A stretch of 64,000 nucleotides of DNA from Gemmobacter aquarius (GCF_003060865.1 NZ_CP028918.1:2096001-2160000); one strand, 5' to 3'; positions 36,063 through 44,604 are shown, counted from the stretch's first letter. Notes: generated by a model not told the origin, from the letters alone. Made by a program: numbers and translations.

Positions 36063-36992
36063 ATGGGGACGAGCAATTACAGCGACGAGTTCAAGCGTTA
36101 CGCGGTGCAGCAGATCCGGGTGCGTGGGTATCCGGTTCGTGAGGTTTCGTAGCGCCTCGGGGTGAGTTCGCACTCGCTTTACAAGTGGCTTCGACTGTTT
36201 GCCGAGCCTTCGGCGAAGGTCGTCGGCGTGCAGGCCTGGTCCGAGAGCGGCAAGGTCTACGGCTATCGCAAGCTGGCTGACGATCTGCGCGATCAGGGGG
36301 AGCAGGTCTCCGAGAACCGGGTCGCCCGGCTGGCTGGCCTTGCGGGCATCGCCGCCCAGATCGGCTACAAGCGCCGCCCGGGACGATATGGCGGGAAGCC
36401 TGCTGTGGTCGCGTCCAACACCTTGGACCGCCAGTTCGAGGTCGATGCGCCCGACAAGGTCTGGGTGACCGACATCACCTACATCAAGACCCACGAGGGC
36501 TGGCTATGCCTGTCTGTCGTCATCGACCTCATCTCGCGCCCCTCGCCATGGGCCTCGGACCAGTGGCGGCACCATGGCTCGAGGTGGGCTGGTCCGCCCG
36601 GCCCCGCATGACAACCGACCTGGCGCTGCAGGCCCTGCTTGCAGCCGTCTGGCGGCGCAAACCCACGGCCAAGGTGATGATCCATTCTGACCAGGGATCG
36701 CAGTTGACGTTGCCGCGAGTGGCAGGTGTTCCTTGCCCGGCATAATCTTGAGCCCAGCATGAGCCGCCGCGGGAACTGCCATGATAATACGATGGCCGAA
36801 AGCTTCTTCCAGCTCTTGAAGCGGGAACGCATCCGACACCACACCTACCTAACCCGCGATGCGGCAAGGCAGGACGTCTTCGAGTACATCGAGATGTTCT
36901 ACAACCAGAAGCGCAAACACACGAACAATGGCATGCTGTCGCCAGTTGACTTCGAAATCAGGCAGCAGAAACTGAACGAGGCAGGTGTCTAG
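36063..36992 (+). pseudogene. IS3-family transposase remnants (orfA plus orfB)
   Basis: The orfA helix-turn-helix starts at 36063 (MGTSNYSDEFKRYAVQQIRV) but meets an in-frame TAG at 36150. The same frame then continues ([19 protein letters not shown]) and jumps straight into the middle of orfB, showing an internal deletion. The DDE core is spread over frames: [13 protein letters not shown] (first Asp) in frame one, IHSDQGSQ (second Asp) after a frameshift near 36540-36600, and SRRGNCHDNTMAESFF (Glu) after a second frameshift near 36710. At least four lesions are visible. Confidence 0.88.
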
Positions 36993-37010
36993 GAAACTAG
37001 GGGCACCTCA
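36985..37010. repeat. IS right terminal inverted repeat
   Basis: It ends CTAGGGGCACCTCA, the complement of the left end. Confidence 0.85.
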
Positions 37011-37351
37011 GAGATTGATCGAAGATCAATCTGTTCCAGATGACTGACAAGCTCTTCCGAGAGCGCTACTGCACAGCATGACGGACTCGTAAGCGATTTT
37101 AGCTGGCCGATGCGGCCACCCCTTCAGCGCAGTCGTCGGGGTACCCTGCGATAGTCTGCTTCGTCTTAATCGCGATCATCTTTGCCGGGTTCTGCTGCCT
37201 GCCAGATGAACGTCGGCTTTCGGGCGACTGACGAAGAAGCATCTCGACGGTGCGACGGTCCGCTTTGGGCCGTTGTCGCCCGACCCTGCGCGAAGGGCGG
37301 AAGCGGACGTTCGCCCTGCGGCACCGGCACTTTCACCTATTCCTTCCGCGT
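37011..37351. other. 341-bp region between the IS and the VIT1 gene
   Basis: No gene is visible. A perfect small hairpin ATTGATC-GAA-GATCAAT lies at 37014-37030, right beside the IS end. The remaining sequence has stops in all frames and looks like remnant DNA of the disrupted element. Confidence 0.5.
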
Positions 37352-38059
37352 TTAGACCGAGACGCCGAAGATACGGCCCACGCCCGCCGTGATGGCCATC
37401 GCCGCAGCGCCCCAGAAAAGCACGCGCGCGGTGGCCCGCAGTTTCGGCGCACCGCCCGCGTGCGCACCCAAGGCACCAAGTCCTGCAAGGCTGATCAGCG
37501 TGGCGACCACCACGGCGGCGATGATCCACGAGTCCGGTGCCAGCGCGGCAGCGGCCATCGGCACGGCGGCGGCCAGCGTAAAGGTCAGGCCCGACGCGAA
37601 GGCCGCCTGCAACGGGTTCGCCGTATGCACCTCAGACAGCCCCAACTCGTCACGCACATGCGCGGCCAGCGCGTCCCTTTCCGTTAACTCGCGCGCAACC
37701 AAGGCAGCCGTCTGCGGCGACAGACCGCGGGATTCGTAGATCGAGGCCAGCTCCTGCTCTTCCGCCTCGGGCGTGTCGACCAGCGCCTGTTTCTCGCGCG
37801 CGATATCTGCGCGTTCCACGTCGGATTGCGAACTCACCGACACGTATTCGCCCGCCGCCATCGACATGGCCCCCGCCGCAAGCCCCGCAGCGCCAGCAAT
37901 CAGAATCGCCGCACGGCCGGGATCGGCTGCGGCTACCCCCACGATCAGCGAGGCGACCGACACGATGCCGTCATTCGCCCCAAGCACAGCAGCACGCAGC
38001 CACCCCGCGCGGTCGAGGTAATGCAGTTCCTGATGGGCGGATTGGTAGGCGAGGGTCAT
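37352..38059 (-). CDS. VIT1/CCC1-family iron/manganese transporter
   Basis: 235 residues. Family marks are GWLRAAVLGANDGIVSVASLIVGVA in TM1, the GLAAGAMSMAAGEYVSVSSQSDVE segment, a Glu-rich cytoplasmic metal-binding helix (TPEAEEQELASIYESRG) and three C-terminal helices. Such proteins move Fe(II) or Mn(II) out of the cytoplasm. The start overlaps the stop of the histidine kinase by 4 bases, so the transporter is the last gene of a two-component operon. This ties the sensor system to metal handling. Confidence 0.9.
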   Translation of the reverse strand: MTLAYQSAHQELHYLDRAGWLRAAVLGANDGIVSVASLIVGVAAADPGRAAILIAGAAGLAAGAMSMAAGEYVSVSSQSDVERADIAREKQALVDTPEAEEQELASIYESRGLSPQTAALVARELTERDALAAHVRDELGLSEVHTANPLQAAFASGLTFTLAAAVPMAAAALAPDSWIIAAVVVATLISLAGLGALGAHAGGAPKLRATARVLFWGAAAMAITAGVGRIFGVSV

Positions 38060-39402
38060 GATGGTCTTTCCGTCATACTGGATGGGTCAGGGATAAGGCC
38101 GATGCTGGCGCGAAAGCCGTCGTTCCGGCCCGGAATGGGCGACTGCAATAAAAGCGTCGATCCGATGCGTCCGGCGATGGTCTGGACGATGGCAAGCCCA
38201 AGCCCGCTGCCCTCGCCGCCGCCGACCCGTACGAAACGGTCGGTCAATATCGCCATCCGCTCGGACGGGATCGAAGCACCGCCATTCTCTACCGTAAGGC
38301 GACCCGAGGTGTCGAGCGTAACCGTAATCGCCGCATTGCCGCCGTGTCGCAGCGCGTTCTCGATCAGGTTGCGTGTCACGATTGCTGCCGCATCTGGATC
38401 AACCGTCGAGGGCACGGCCACGTCAGGCAAAGCCAGATGCAACCGCGCCACATCGCGCTCGCCGCGGAAATCCTGCGCCACGAGCGCGACGATGGCCGCG
38501 ATGTCGGCAGCTTTGTCGACCACCAGTCGCGCCCCCTCGGCACGGGCGAGTTGCATCAGCTTTTCCGACAGCCGCGTCAGCCGTTTCAAAGTGGCCTCCA
38601 CCTCGTCGGCGCGCCGTCTGGTGTCGGCATCGGTGGATTGCTGTCGCAAGCGCTGCACCTGCGCCAACGCTCCGGCAAGCGGCGTGCGCAATTCATGCGC
38701 GGCGTTGGCAGCGAAACTACGCTCGGCGGCAAAGGATGTCTCGAGCCGCGCCAGAAGGTCATTCACAGTATCGGCCACGGGCCGCAGTTCGGTCGGCAGC
38801 CCCTCGCGCGCCAAGGGCGTCAGACGGTCGGCACTGCGCCGCGCCAACTGGTCGCGCAGGCGGTCCAGCGGACGCAAACCGAAACCCAGCCCGTAAAAGA
38901 TCGCCACCACGCTCAGCGGCACCGTGACCAGCAGCGGCAATGCCAGCGCGACCACCATCTCGACAGCCACCTCGCGGCGATGCGACAAAGGTTCGGCGAT
39001 GGTCAGGATCACCGTGCCGCTAACAGCAGTCTCCTGATAGAAGCGCAGGCCGTTCGCATCGTGGAACCCCTCGGCATCGAACAGCGGAAACTCCGCAGGC
39101 TCGGCCCGATGAGAGGTCAGCAGCAGCGCCCCCGCCCGGTCGCGCACCACATAGGTGAAATGTTCCTCATGCGCGGCAAGTCCCGTGACACGGCGGGTGA
39201 CCCCCGCCTCCTCGCGGTTCAGCACATCGACGACGGCCAGTTGCAGGATACGTTGCCCCGTCTCCTGCAACGCGGAATCGAACACTTCGTCCATCTCGTC
39301 CGACAACAGCCTTGCAGTCAGCGCCGCCGTCACCAGCCACAGGGCCGTGACGATCAGCGACAGCGCAACCGCCGACCTTATGCGGATCGACGCGCCCTTC
39401 AT
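38056..39402 (-). CDS. Sensor histidine kinase, QseC/TctE type
   Basis: 448 residues. TM1 (about 9-31) and a second membrane segment (about 152-175) flank a periplasmic sensor. The phospho-acceptor box is FAANAAHELRTPLAGALAQ, the N-box NLIENALRHGG and the G-box GGGEGSGLGLAIVQTI. The start at 39402 gives an N-terminus MKGASIRIRSAV typical of this family and overlaps the regulator stop by 4 bases. The kinase is followed, again with overlap, by the VIT1 gene. Confidence 0.92.
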   Translation of the reverse strand: MKGASIRIRSAVALSLIVTALWLVTAALTARLLSDEMDEVFDSALQETGQRILQLAVVDVLNREEAGVTRRVTGLAAHEEHFTYVVRDRAGALLLTSHRAEPAEFPLFDAEGFHDANGLRFYQETAVSGTVILTIAEPLSHRREVAVEMVVALALPLLVTVPLSVVAIFYGLGFGLRPLDRLRDQLARRSADRLTPLAREGLPTELRPVADTVNDLLARLETSFAAERSFAANAAHELRTPLAGALAQVQRLRQQSTDADTRRRADEVEATLKRLTRLSEKLMQLARAEGARLVVDKAADIAAIVALVAQDFRGERDVARLHLALPDVAVPSTVDPDAAAIVTRNLIENALRHGGNAAITVTLDTSGRLTVENGGASIPSERMAILTDRFVRVGGGEGSGLGLAIVQTIAGRIGSTLLLQSPIPGRNDGFRASIGLIPDPSSMTERPS

Positions 39403-40058
39403 GGCCGCGCCATGCGGTAGCCCAGCCCGCGCTCGGTCACGATCAGATCGGCCCCGAGTTTCTTGCGCAACCGGCTGATGTGGACTTCGATCGTGTTGCT
39501 CTCGACCTCGCTGTCGAAGGAATAGAGCCGCTCTTCCAGCACCGGCTTCGACAAGAGCTGACCCGGCTTTTGCAGGAACGCCTCGAACAGCACCCATTCG
39601 CGCGCGGTCAGCGGCACCGGCTTTCCGGCCCGCGTCAGACTGCGGGCGGCAATGTCGACAGAAAGCTCGCCCAGTTCGATGCGCGGATTGGGGTTGCCCG
39701 CATAGCGGCGCGACACCGACCCGATCCGCGCCGACAACTCGCTCAGATCGAACGGCTTGACCAGATAGTCGTCCGCGCCCGCATTCAGCCCCTCGATCCG
39801 GTCGGACACCTGATCGAGCGCGGTCATGATGATCACGGGCGTCGTATCGCCCTTGGCCCGCAAGCCGCGCAGAAACGGCAGACCCCGCCCGTCAGGCAGC
39901 ATCAGGTCAAGCAGGATCAGGTCGAAATGCGCCACCGCCAAGGCATCGCCCGCCTCGTCCAGCCGTGCGGCATGGTCGATGGAATGTCCCTCGCTTTCGG
40001 CCTGCTCGCGCACGGCCCCTGCGATCACGCGATCATCCTCGACCAGCAGTATCCGCAT
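39399..40058 (-). CDS. OmpR/QseB-family response regulator
   Basis: 219 residues. The receiver domain has the acidic pocket (LLVEDDRVI), the phospho-acceptor Asp in LILLDLMLPDG and the conserved Lys in DDYLVKPF. The C-terminal winged helix carries LTAREWVLFEAFLQ and NTIEVHISRLRKKLG. It heads the regulator-kinase-VIT1 operon, and its target is most likely the large dyad 54-105 bp upstream of its start, which also faces the PepSY operon. Confidence 0.93.
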   Translation of the reverse strand: MRILLVEDDRVIAGAVREQAESEGHSIDHAARLDEAGDALAVAHFDLILLDLMLPDGRGLPFLRGLRAKGDTTPVIIMTALDQVSDRIEGLNAGADDYLVKPFDLSELSARIGSVSRRYAGNPNPRIELGELSVDIAARSLTRAGKPVPLTAREWVLFEAFLQKPGQLLSKPVLEERLYSFDSEVESNTIEVHISRLRKKLGADLIVTERGLGYRMARP

Positions 40059-40114
40059 CCTGTCCCCGTTCCCGGCCATCCTCGGCCAATCCTGCGCCCT
40101 GCTATTGTGCCAAC

Positions 40115-40163
40115 CTGACGCGGACCTGAAGCGAATTTTTTCACCCCTTCAGGCAGGCGTCAG
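40115..40163. promoter_or_regulatory. Large dyad operator between the two-component operon and the PepSY/flavin operon
   Basis: The left arm is CTGACGCGGACCTGAAG (40115-40131). The right arm, read on the minus strand, is CTGACGCCTGCCTGAAG (40147-40163); 14 of 17 bases agree. Within each arm the unit CCTGA(C/A)G recurs 11 bp apart, the spacing used by OmpR-family regulators. The 15-bp centre contains a T6 run. A binding site for the adjacent response regulator is very likely. Confidence 0.7.
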
Positions 40164-40210
40164 CTTCGGGAACCAAAAGCACCGCGTGGAAGCGATCCGG
40201 AGTGTCACGC

Positions 40211-40531
40211 ATGATCCGCCTGTCAACAAGCCTTGTGATCGTCGGTCTGCTGGCAGCAGGGCCCGCATTCGCAAAGGCCGATTGCGCCGTTCCGATGGCC
40301 AGATGGCAACCGCGCGATGCGGTCGCGGCCTTTGCCGGTGAAAACGGCTGGCGCGTCTCGCGCATCCGTCTTGATGACGGTTGCTACGAGGTGACGGGCT
40401 TCGACGCCAAAGGACGCAGGATCGAGGTCAAGCTCGATCCTGCATCCCTGTCGATCCTCGAGATGGAATACGAGGACGACGACGGCGGCGAAGGTGAGGA
40501 CGGCGAAGACCACGAAGGCGCTGATGACTGA
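40211..40531 (+). CDS. Periplasmic PepSY-domain protein
   Basis: 106 residues. A signal peptide (MIRLSTSLVIVGLLAAGPAFA) is followed by a single PepSY-like domain (WQPRDAVAAFAGENGWRVSRIRLDDGCYEVTGFDAKGRRIEVKLDPASLSILEME). The C-terminus is strongly acidic (DDDGGEGEDGEDHEG). Small PepSY proteins commonly lie next to two-component systems and PepSY-type reductases. Here it is the first gene after the dyad operator and may modulate the sensor kinase or accept metal through its tail. Confidence 0.85.
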   Translation: MIRLSTSLVIVGLLAAGPAFAKADCAVPMARWQPRDAVAAFAGENGWRVSRIRLDDGCYEVTGFDAKGRRIEVKLDPASLSILEMEYEDDDGGEGEDGEDHEGADD

Positions 40532-40577
40532 GCAGGCGCAGTCCACCTCTACCCCAACAGAACAAGGAAATAACGCC

Positions 40578-40961
40578 ATGAAACAGGCAATCACCCTCCT
40601 CATCGCTGGCAGCGCCATCAGCCTTGCGGGCGCGGCCTTCGCCGGTGCCGCAGCGGCACCCGCACATGCCTTTGTCTTTGAAGGCCCCACCATGGACACC
40701 GCTACCGCGACCCGCGCACCGCTCTGGCGCGTCAGCGGCGACGATGACGAAGGTGAAGACGGCGAAGGCTGGTTCTTCTCCAAATCGGCGGGCGGCGAGT
40801 CCGACGAAGAAGGGGGAGACGACAACTGCGATGACGATGACGACGAAGACGGCGGCTGCACCGCAGGCGCGGCAGGCAATGCCGCCCCCGCAGGCACCGT
40901 CGCCCCGCCCAGGAACGGCCTTTTCACCAACGGCACCGCGCCGCAGGTCAAAACGAACTGA
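40578..40961 (+). CDS. Secreted Asp/Glu-rich protein of unknown function
   Basis: 127 residues. A signal peptide (MKQAITLLIAGSAISLAGAAFA) leads to a low-complexity body with runs of Asp and Glu (DDDEGEDGEGWFF and DDNCDDDDDEDGGC) and an Ala/Gly/Pro-rich tail. Two cysteines bracket the longest acidic run and could form a disulfide. No known domain is seen. Acidic clusters of this kind usually bind divalent or trivalent cations; given the metal and redox genes around it, a periplasmic metal-binding role is a reasonable guess. Confidence 0.7.
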   Translation: MKQAITLLIAGSAISLAGAAFAGAAAAPAHAFVFEGPTMDTATATRAPLWRVSGDDDEGEDGEGWFFSKSAGGESDEEGGDDNCDDDDDEDGGCTAGAAGNAAPAGTVAPPRNGLFTNGTAPQVKTN

Positions 40962-40974
40962 ACGGAGTATCCAC

Positions 40975-41445
40975 ATGAAACCGCTTCACGCAGCCCTTGC
41001 CCTGACCACCGCGATCATTGCCCCCGGTCTCGCCGCAGCCCGCCCTGTCACCCTGACCACGAACCTCGCGCCCTATGGCGGGCGCGGGGCCTATCTCGCC
41101 TTTTACGTCACCGATGCCTCGGGGGCCTATGCGGGCAGCCTGTGGATGGCGGGCGGAAAGTCCAAGTATTACCGCCACCTGTCGGACTGGGCCCGCCTGA
41201 CCGGCGGCGATGTCGCACAGGTCGACGGCATCACGGGGGCCAGCGTCGGCTCGGGCCAAAGCCTCGATCTGACGATGGACCTTGCCGATGCGCTCTTCGA
41301 TGCGGGCTACACGCTGCACATCGACGCCGCCGCCGAAGACATGCGCGAAAGCCCGAACGAAATCGCTGTGCCGTTGACGACGACAGGCGCGGGCCAGCCC
41401 GTGCAGGGCCGCCGCTACATCGCCGATTTCAGCTACGCCTTCTGA
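40975..41445 (+). CDS. DUF2271 protein, possible flavinylated electron carrier
   Basis: 156 residues with a signal peptide (to about residue 22). The DUF2271 core is evident (YLAFYVTDASGAYAGSLWMAGGKSKYYRHLSDW). Residues 84-90 read DGITGAS, close to the Dxx(S/T)GA(T/S) motif that ApbE modifies with FMN in FMN-bind domains; Ser90 would be the attachment residue. ApbE and a PepSY/flavodoxin reductase are encoded in the same operon. A periplasmic FMN carrier is therefore plausible. The domain call is good; flavinylation is inference. Confidence 0.75.
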   Translation: MKPLHAALALTTAIIAPGLAAARPVTLTTNLAPYGGRGAYLAFYVTDASGAYAGSLWMAGGKSKYYRHLSDWARLTGGDVAQVDGITGASVGSGQSLDLTMDLADALFDAGYTLHIDAAAEDMRESPNEIAVPLTTTGAGQPVQGRRYIADFSYAF

Positions 41446-41456
41446 CAGGACCGATC

Positions 41457-43664
41457 ATGCTCCGCTCACTCCACCGCTGGCCCGGCCTCTTGGCCGCCGT
41501 CCTCGTGCTTGCCCTGTCGCTTAGCGGCGTGGCCCTGTCGGTCTTTCCGGCGGTGGAGGCCATATCCGCACCCCCCGCCGTGGCGGGCCAGACCGTGGCC
41601 GACCTTGCCGCCAAGGTTCAGGCAACCCACCCGACCGTCGAACAGATCCGCCGCGCACCTTCGGGCCGCATCACCGCCTACTGGTTCGACGGCAACACGC
41701 CCGGCTCTGCCGTGATCGACCCCGCGACCGGACAGGACGCAGGCAGCGCCGACCCGTCAGCGTTCAGGACGTGGCTGACCGATTTCCACCGCGCCCTTCT
41801 CATGGAAGATGCAGGCCGCTGGACCACCGCCGCGGCGGCTCTGGCGATGCTGGTCCTGTCGGTCTCTGGCGCGGCACTCGTCGCCCGCCGTCAGGGCGGA
41901 TGGCGCAAGTGGTTCGCCCCGATGCGCGGCCCCGCTGCCGGTCGCTGGCACGGCGAATTCGCACGGGTCGCGGTCGCGACGCTGACCCTTTCCGCCTTCA
42001 CCGCGCTCTGGATGACGGCATCGACCTTCGACCTTCTGCCCGCGGACGAGGCGAACGCCGCCTTCCCCGCGACCGTCAGCGGCCAGACCGGCCTTTCCCC
42101 CGCCGCCATGCCCGCGCTTGCCGCCGTTCCCGTCGCAGATCTGCGCGACCTGACCTTTCCTTATGCCGGAGACGCGACCGATGCCTTTGCCCTGACCACG
42201 TCGCAAGGCACCGGCTTCGTCGACCAGGGCACAGGCGCGCTTCTGGTCTGGGCGGTAAACGGGCCTTGGGCGAACATCGGCGAATGGATCTACCTGTTGC
42301 ACACCGGCGAAGGCGCGGCATTCTGGGGCCTGATCCTTGGCCTTGCCACCCTCGCCGCTCCCGTCCTTGCCGTGACCGGAACGCTGGTCTGGCTGCGCAA
42401 CCGCCGAAACCGACCCTCTGTCGCGGGCATGGCCAGCGCGGGCAAGGCTGAAACCGTGATCCTCGTCGCCAGCGAAGGCGGCAGCACTTGGGGCTTTGCC
42501 AAGGCCCTCGGCCACGCCCTGCAACAGGCGGGCGGCAGCGTCCACATCGCCCCGCTTTCCGCCTTTGCCCCGCAGGCCTACAGCGCAGCCCAGCGCATCC
42601 TGATCATGGCCGCCACATGGGGTGACGGCGATGCCCCCGCCGCATCGCAAAGCGCGCTTGGACGGGTCGCCGCAGCCGCCCCGCATCCCACAGCACGCCT
42701 TGCTGTCCTCGGCTTCGGCGACCGCAGTTTTCCCGCCTTCTGCGGCTATGCCGAAGCCATCGACACCGCGGCCCGCGCCGCCGGATGGCAGATGCTGCTT
42801 CCCCTCGACCGCATCGACCGACACTCCGCGCAAGCCTTCGCCCGCTGGTCGGCCACCCTGGGCGAGGCAATCGGCACCCCGCTTTCGGCAATCCACCAGC
42901 CCGAACCGCCGCGGACGACTGCACTCACCCTCGTCACCCGCCGCGACTATGGCGAGGCCGTGCAAGCCCCCACCGCCATCCTGCGCTTCGCCCTGCCCAG
43001 CGCCTCGCTTTTCGACCGGATCGCTGGCCGCGGCCTGCCGCGCTTTCAACCTGGCGACCTTCTGGGTATCGTCCCCCAAGGCAGCAGCGTGCCGCGCTAC
43101 TACTCGCTCGCCTCGGGCACGGGCGACGGCTTCGTCGAGATCGTCGTGCGTAAACACCCCGGCGGCCTCTGCTCGGGGCAGTTGCTTGACCTTTCCGCAG
43201 GCCAGTCCGTGCAGGGCTTCGTCAAACCGAACCCCAGCTTCAGGCCCGACCGCAGCGATGCGCCGCTGATCCTCGTCGGCGCAGGCACCGGAATCGGCCC
43301 GCTGGCGGGCATCATCCGCGCCAATACCCGCCGTCGCCCGATCTATCTGTGGTTCGGTGCGCGCCACCCACAGGCGGATTTCCTGTATGGTGCCGACCTC
43401 GACCTCTGGTCCGCCTCGGGCCAGCTTGCCAATCTCGCCACCGCCTTCTCGCGCACGGCAACGCGGCACTATGTGCAAGACCGCCTGCGCGCCGATGCCG
43501 AACGCATCCGCGACCTCGTATCCAAGGGGGGCCGCATCATGGTCTGCGGCGGTCGCGAAATGGCCCAAGGCGTGCGCGAGACGCTCGCCGAAATCCTTGC
43601 CCCGGCTGGGCTTTCCCCCGCCACCCTGAAAGCCGGAGGCCGCTATGCCGAAGACAGCTACTGA
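41457..43664 (+). CDS. PepSY-membrane / flavodoxin / FAD-NAD(P) reductase fusion
   Basis: 735 residues. The N-terminal 325 residues are a PepSY-associated membrane region (LRSLHRWPGLLAAVLVLALS, a periplasmic PepSY part, WLTDFHRALLMED, IYLLHTGEGAAFWGLILGL). A flavodoxin-like domain follows at about 335-470 (VILVASEGGSTWGFAKALG, AATWGDGDAP, LGFGDRSFPAFCGYA). Then comes a sulfite-reductase-type FAD domain (RYYSLASG at about 545) and an NAD(P) domain (LVGAGTGIGPLAG, GGREMAQGVRETLAEI). It should carry electrons from cytoplasmic NAD(P)H across the inner membrane to periplasmic acceptors such as the DUF2271 protein. Confidence 0.88.
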   Translation: MLRSLHRWPGLLAAVLVLALSLSGVALSVFPAVEAISAPPAVAGQTVADLAAKVQATHPTVEQIRRAPSGRITAYWFDGNTPGSAVIDPATGQDAGSADPSAFRTWLTDFHRALLMEDAGRWTTAAAALAMLVLSVSGAALVARRQGGWRKWFAPMRGPAAGRWHGEFARVAVATLTLSAFTALWMTASTFDLLPADEANAAFPATVSGQTGLSPAAMPALAAVPVADLRDLTFPYAGDATDAFALTTSQGTGFVDQGTGALLVWAVNGPWANIGEWIYLLHTGEGAAFWGLILGLATLAAPVLAVTGTLVWLRNRRNRPSVAGMASAGKAETVILVASEGGSTWGFAKALGHALQQAGGSVHIAPLSAFAPQAYSAAQRILIMAATWGDGDAPAASQSALGRVAAAAPHPTARLAVLGFGDRSFPAFCGYAEAIDTAARAAGWQMLLPLDRIDRHSAQAFARWSATLGEAIGTPLSAIHQPEPPRTTALTLVTRRDYGEAVQAPTAILRFALPSASLFDRIAGRGLPRFQPGDLLGIVPQGSSVPRYYSLASGTGDGFVEIVVRKHPGGLCSGQLLDLSAGQSVQGFVKPNPSFRPDRSDAPLILVGAGTGIGPLAGIIRANTRRRPIYLWFGARHPQADFLYGADLDLWSASGQLANLATAFSRTATRHYVQDRLRADAERIRDLVSKGGRIMVCGGREMAQGVRETLAEILAPAGLSPATLKAGGRYAEDSY

Positions 43665-44604
43665 CACCGCCCAAACTCGACTGAACGGTGCGACGATGGG
43701 CACGGAGTGGAGCGTCCTCGTCCATGCGCCCCTCTCGACATCCTCCCACGCCGCCCTACAAACCGACCTGCAACGCACCGTGGACGAGGTCGACAACCAG
43801 ATGTCGACATGGAAACCCGACTCGGCACTGATGAGGTTCAACGCAGCCCCCGTCGAAGTTTGGCACGCCATGCCAAAGCATCTGTTGCAGGTGCTTCAGA
43901 CCGGTCTGGCCATCAGCGCCATCAGCAAAGGGGCGTTCGAAATGAACCTCGGCGATGCGGTCCGCGCCTGGGGCTTCTCGTCCGACGCCATCGACCTCGC
44001 TGCCATCAGGTCGGCCAGCGCAGCCCCCCGCGTTCCCGCCCTCGCGGCGCTCGACCTCGACCTTCCCGCCGGCCTCGCCCGCAAGACAGCACCCCTCGCG
44101 CTCGACCTTTCCGGCATCGCCAAGGGTTACGGCGTCGACCGGCTGGCCGAAACCGTCGTGGCGTATGGCATCGCCCACGCCCTTTGCGCCATCGACGGCG
44201 AAGTCCGCGCGGTCGGAACACGGGCGGACGGCGCTCCTTGGTCGGTCGGTATCGACGCACCCGACAGCGGCTTGCGTGGCAGCCATTCCGTGATCGCACT
44301 CGCCAACGCCGCCGTCGCCACCTCGGGCGATTATCGCCATTTCCTGACGATCCGCAACACGCGGCTGTCCCACACGATGGACCCGTCCACCCGAGCGCCA
44401 GTCATCGAAGCTCCGGCTTCGGTCACGGTGCTTGGGCAATCTTGCGTGTTTGCTGATGCGATGGCTACCGCCCTGATGGTCACGGGGCGTACCCGTGCCA
44501 GGCGCCTTGCTGTGGACCAAGGCATAAGTGCGCTTTTACTCGAAAGGTCTGGCGAACTGCTTTGCACTGGTCTGTTCAAAGACACGGCTCGCTTGATCAA
44601 CTGA
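43645..44604 (+). CDS. apbE: FAD:protein FMN transferase (ApbE family)
   Basis: 319 residues. The N-terminal NGATMGTEWSV motif, MSTWKPDSALMRFN, the SGIAKGYGVDRLAE segment and SGDYRHFLT...LSHTMDP are all diagnostic of ApbE. It attaches FMN from FAD to a Thr/Ser of target proteins, usually in the periplasm. No clear signal peptide is visible from this start, so the site of action is uncertain. The start overlaps the reductase gene by 20 bases. The DUF2271 protein in the operon is its most likely target. Confidence 0.93.
   Translation: MPKTATDTAQTRLNGATMGTEWSVLVHAPLSTSSHAALQTDLQRTVDEVDNQMSTWKPDSALMRFNAAPVEVWHAMPKHLLQVLQTGLAISAISKGAFEMNLGDAVRAWGFSSDAIDLAAIRSASAAPRVPALAALDLDLPAGLARKTAPLALDLSGIAKGYGVDRLAETVVAYGIAHALCAIDGEVRAVGTRADGAPWSVGIDAPDSGLRGSHSVIALANAAVATSGDYRHFLTIRNTRLSHTMDPSTRAPVIEAPASVTVLGQSCVFADAMATALMVTGRTRARRLAVDQGISALLLERSGELLCTGLFKDTARLIN

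Larger units (their letters stand above)
36004..37010 (+). mobile_element. Degenerate IS3-family insertion sequence
   Basis: About 1007 bp. Terminal inverted repeats begin TGAGGTGCCCCTAG at the left end, and the same bases appear as the complement at the right end. The internal remnants are an orfA and a DDE transposase. No clear target-site duplication flanks it (AAG on the left, GAG on the right), which suggests a deletion next to the element. Its transposase is broken in several places, so the copy cannot move on its own. Confidence 0.88.
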
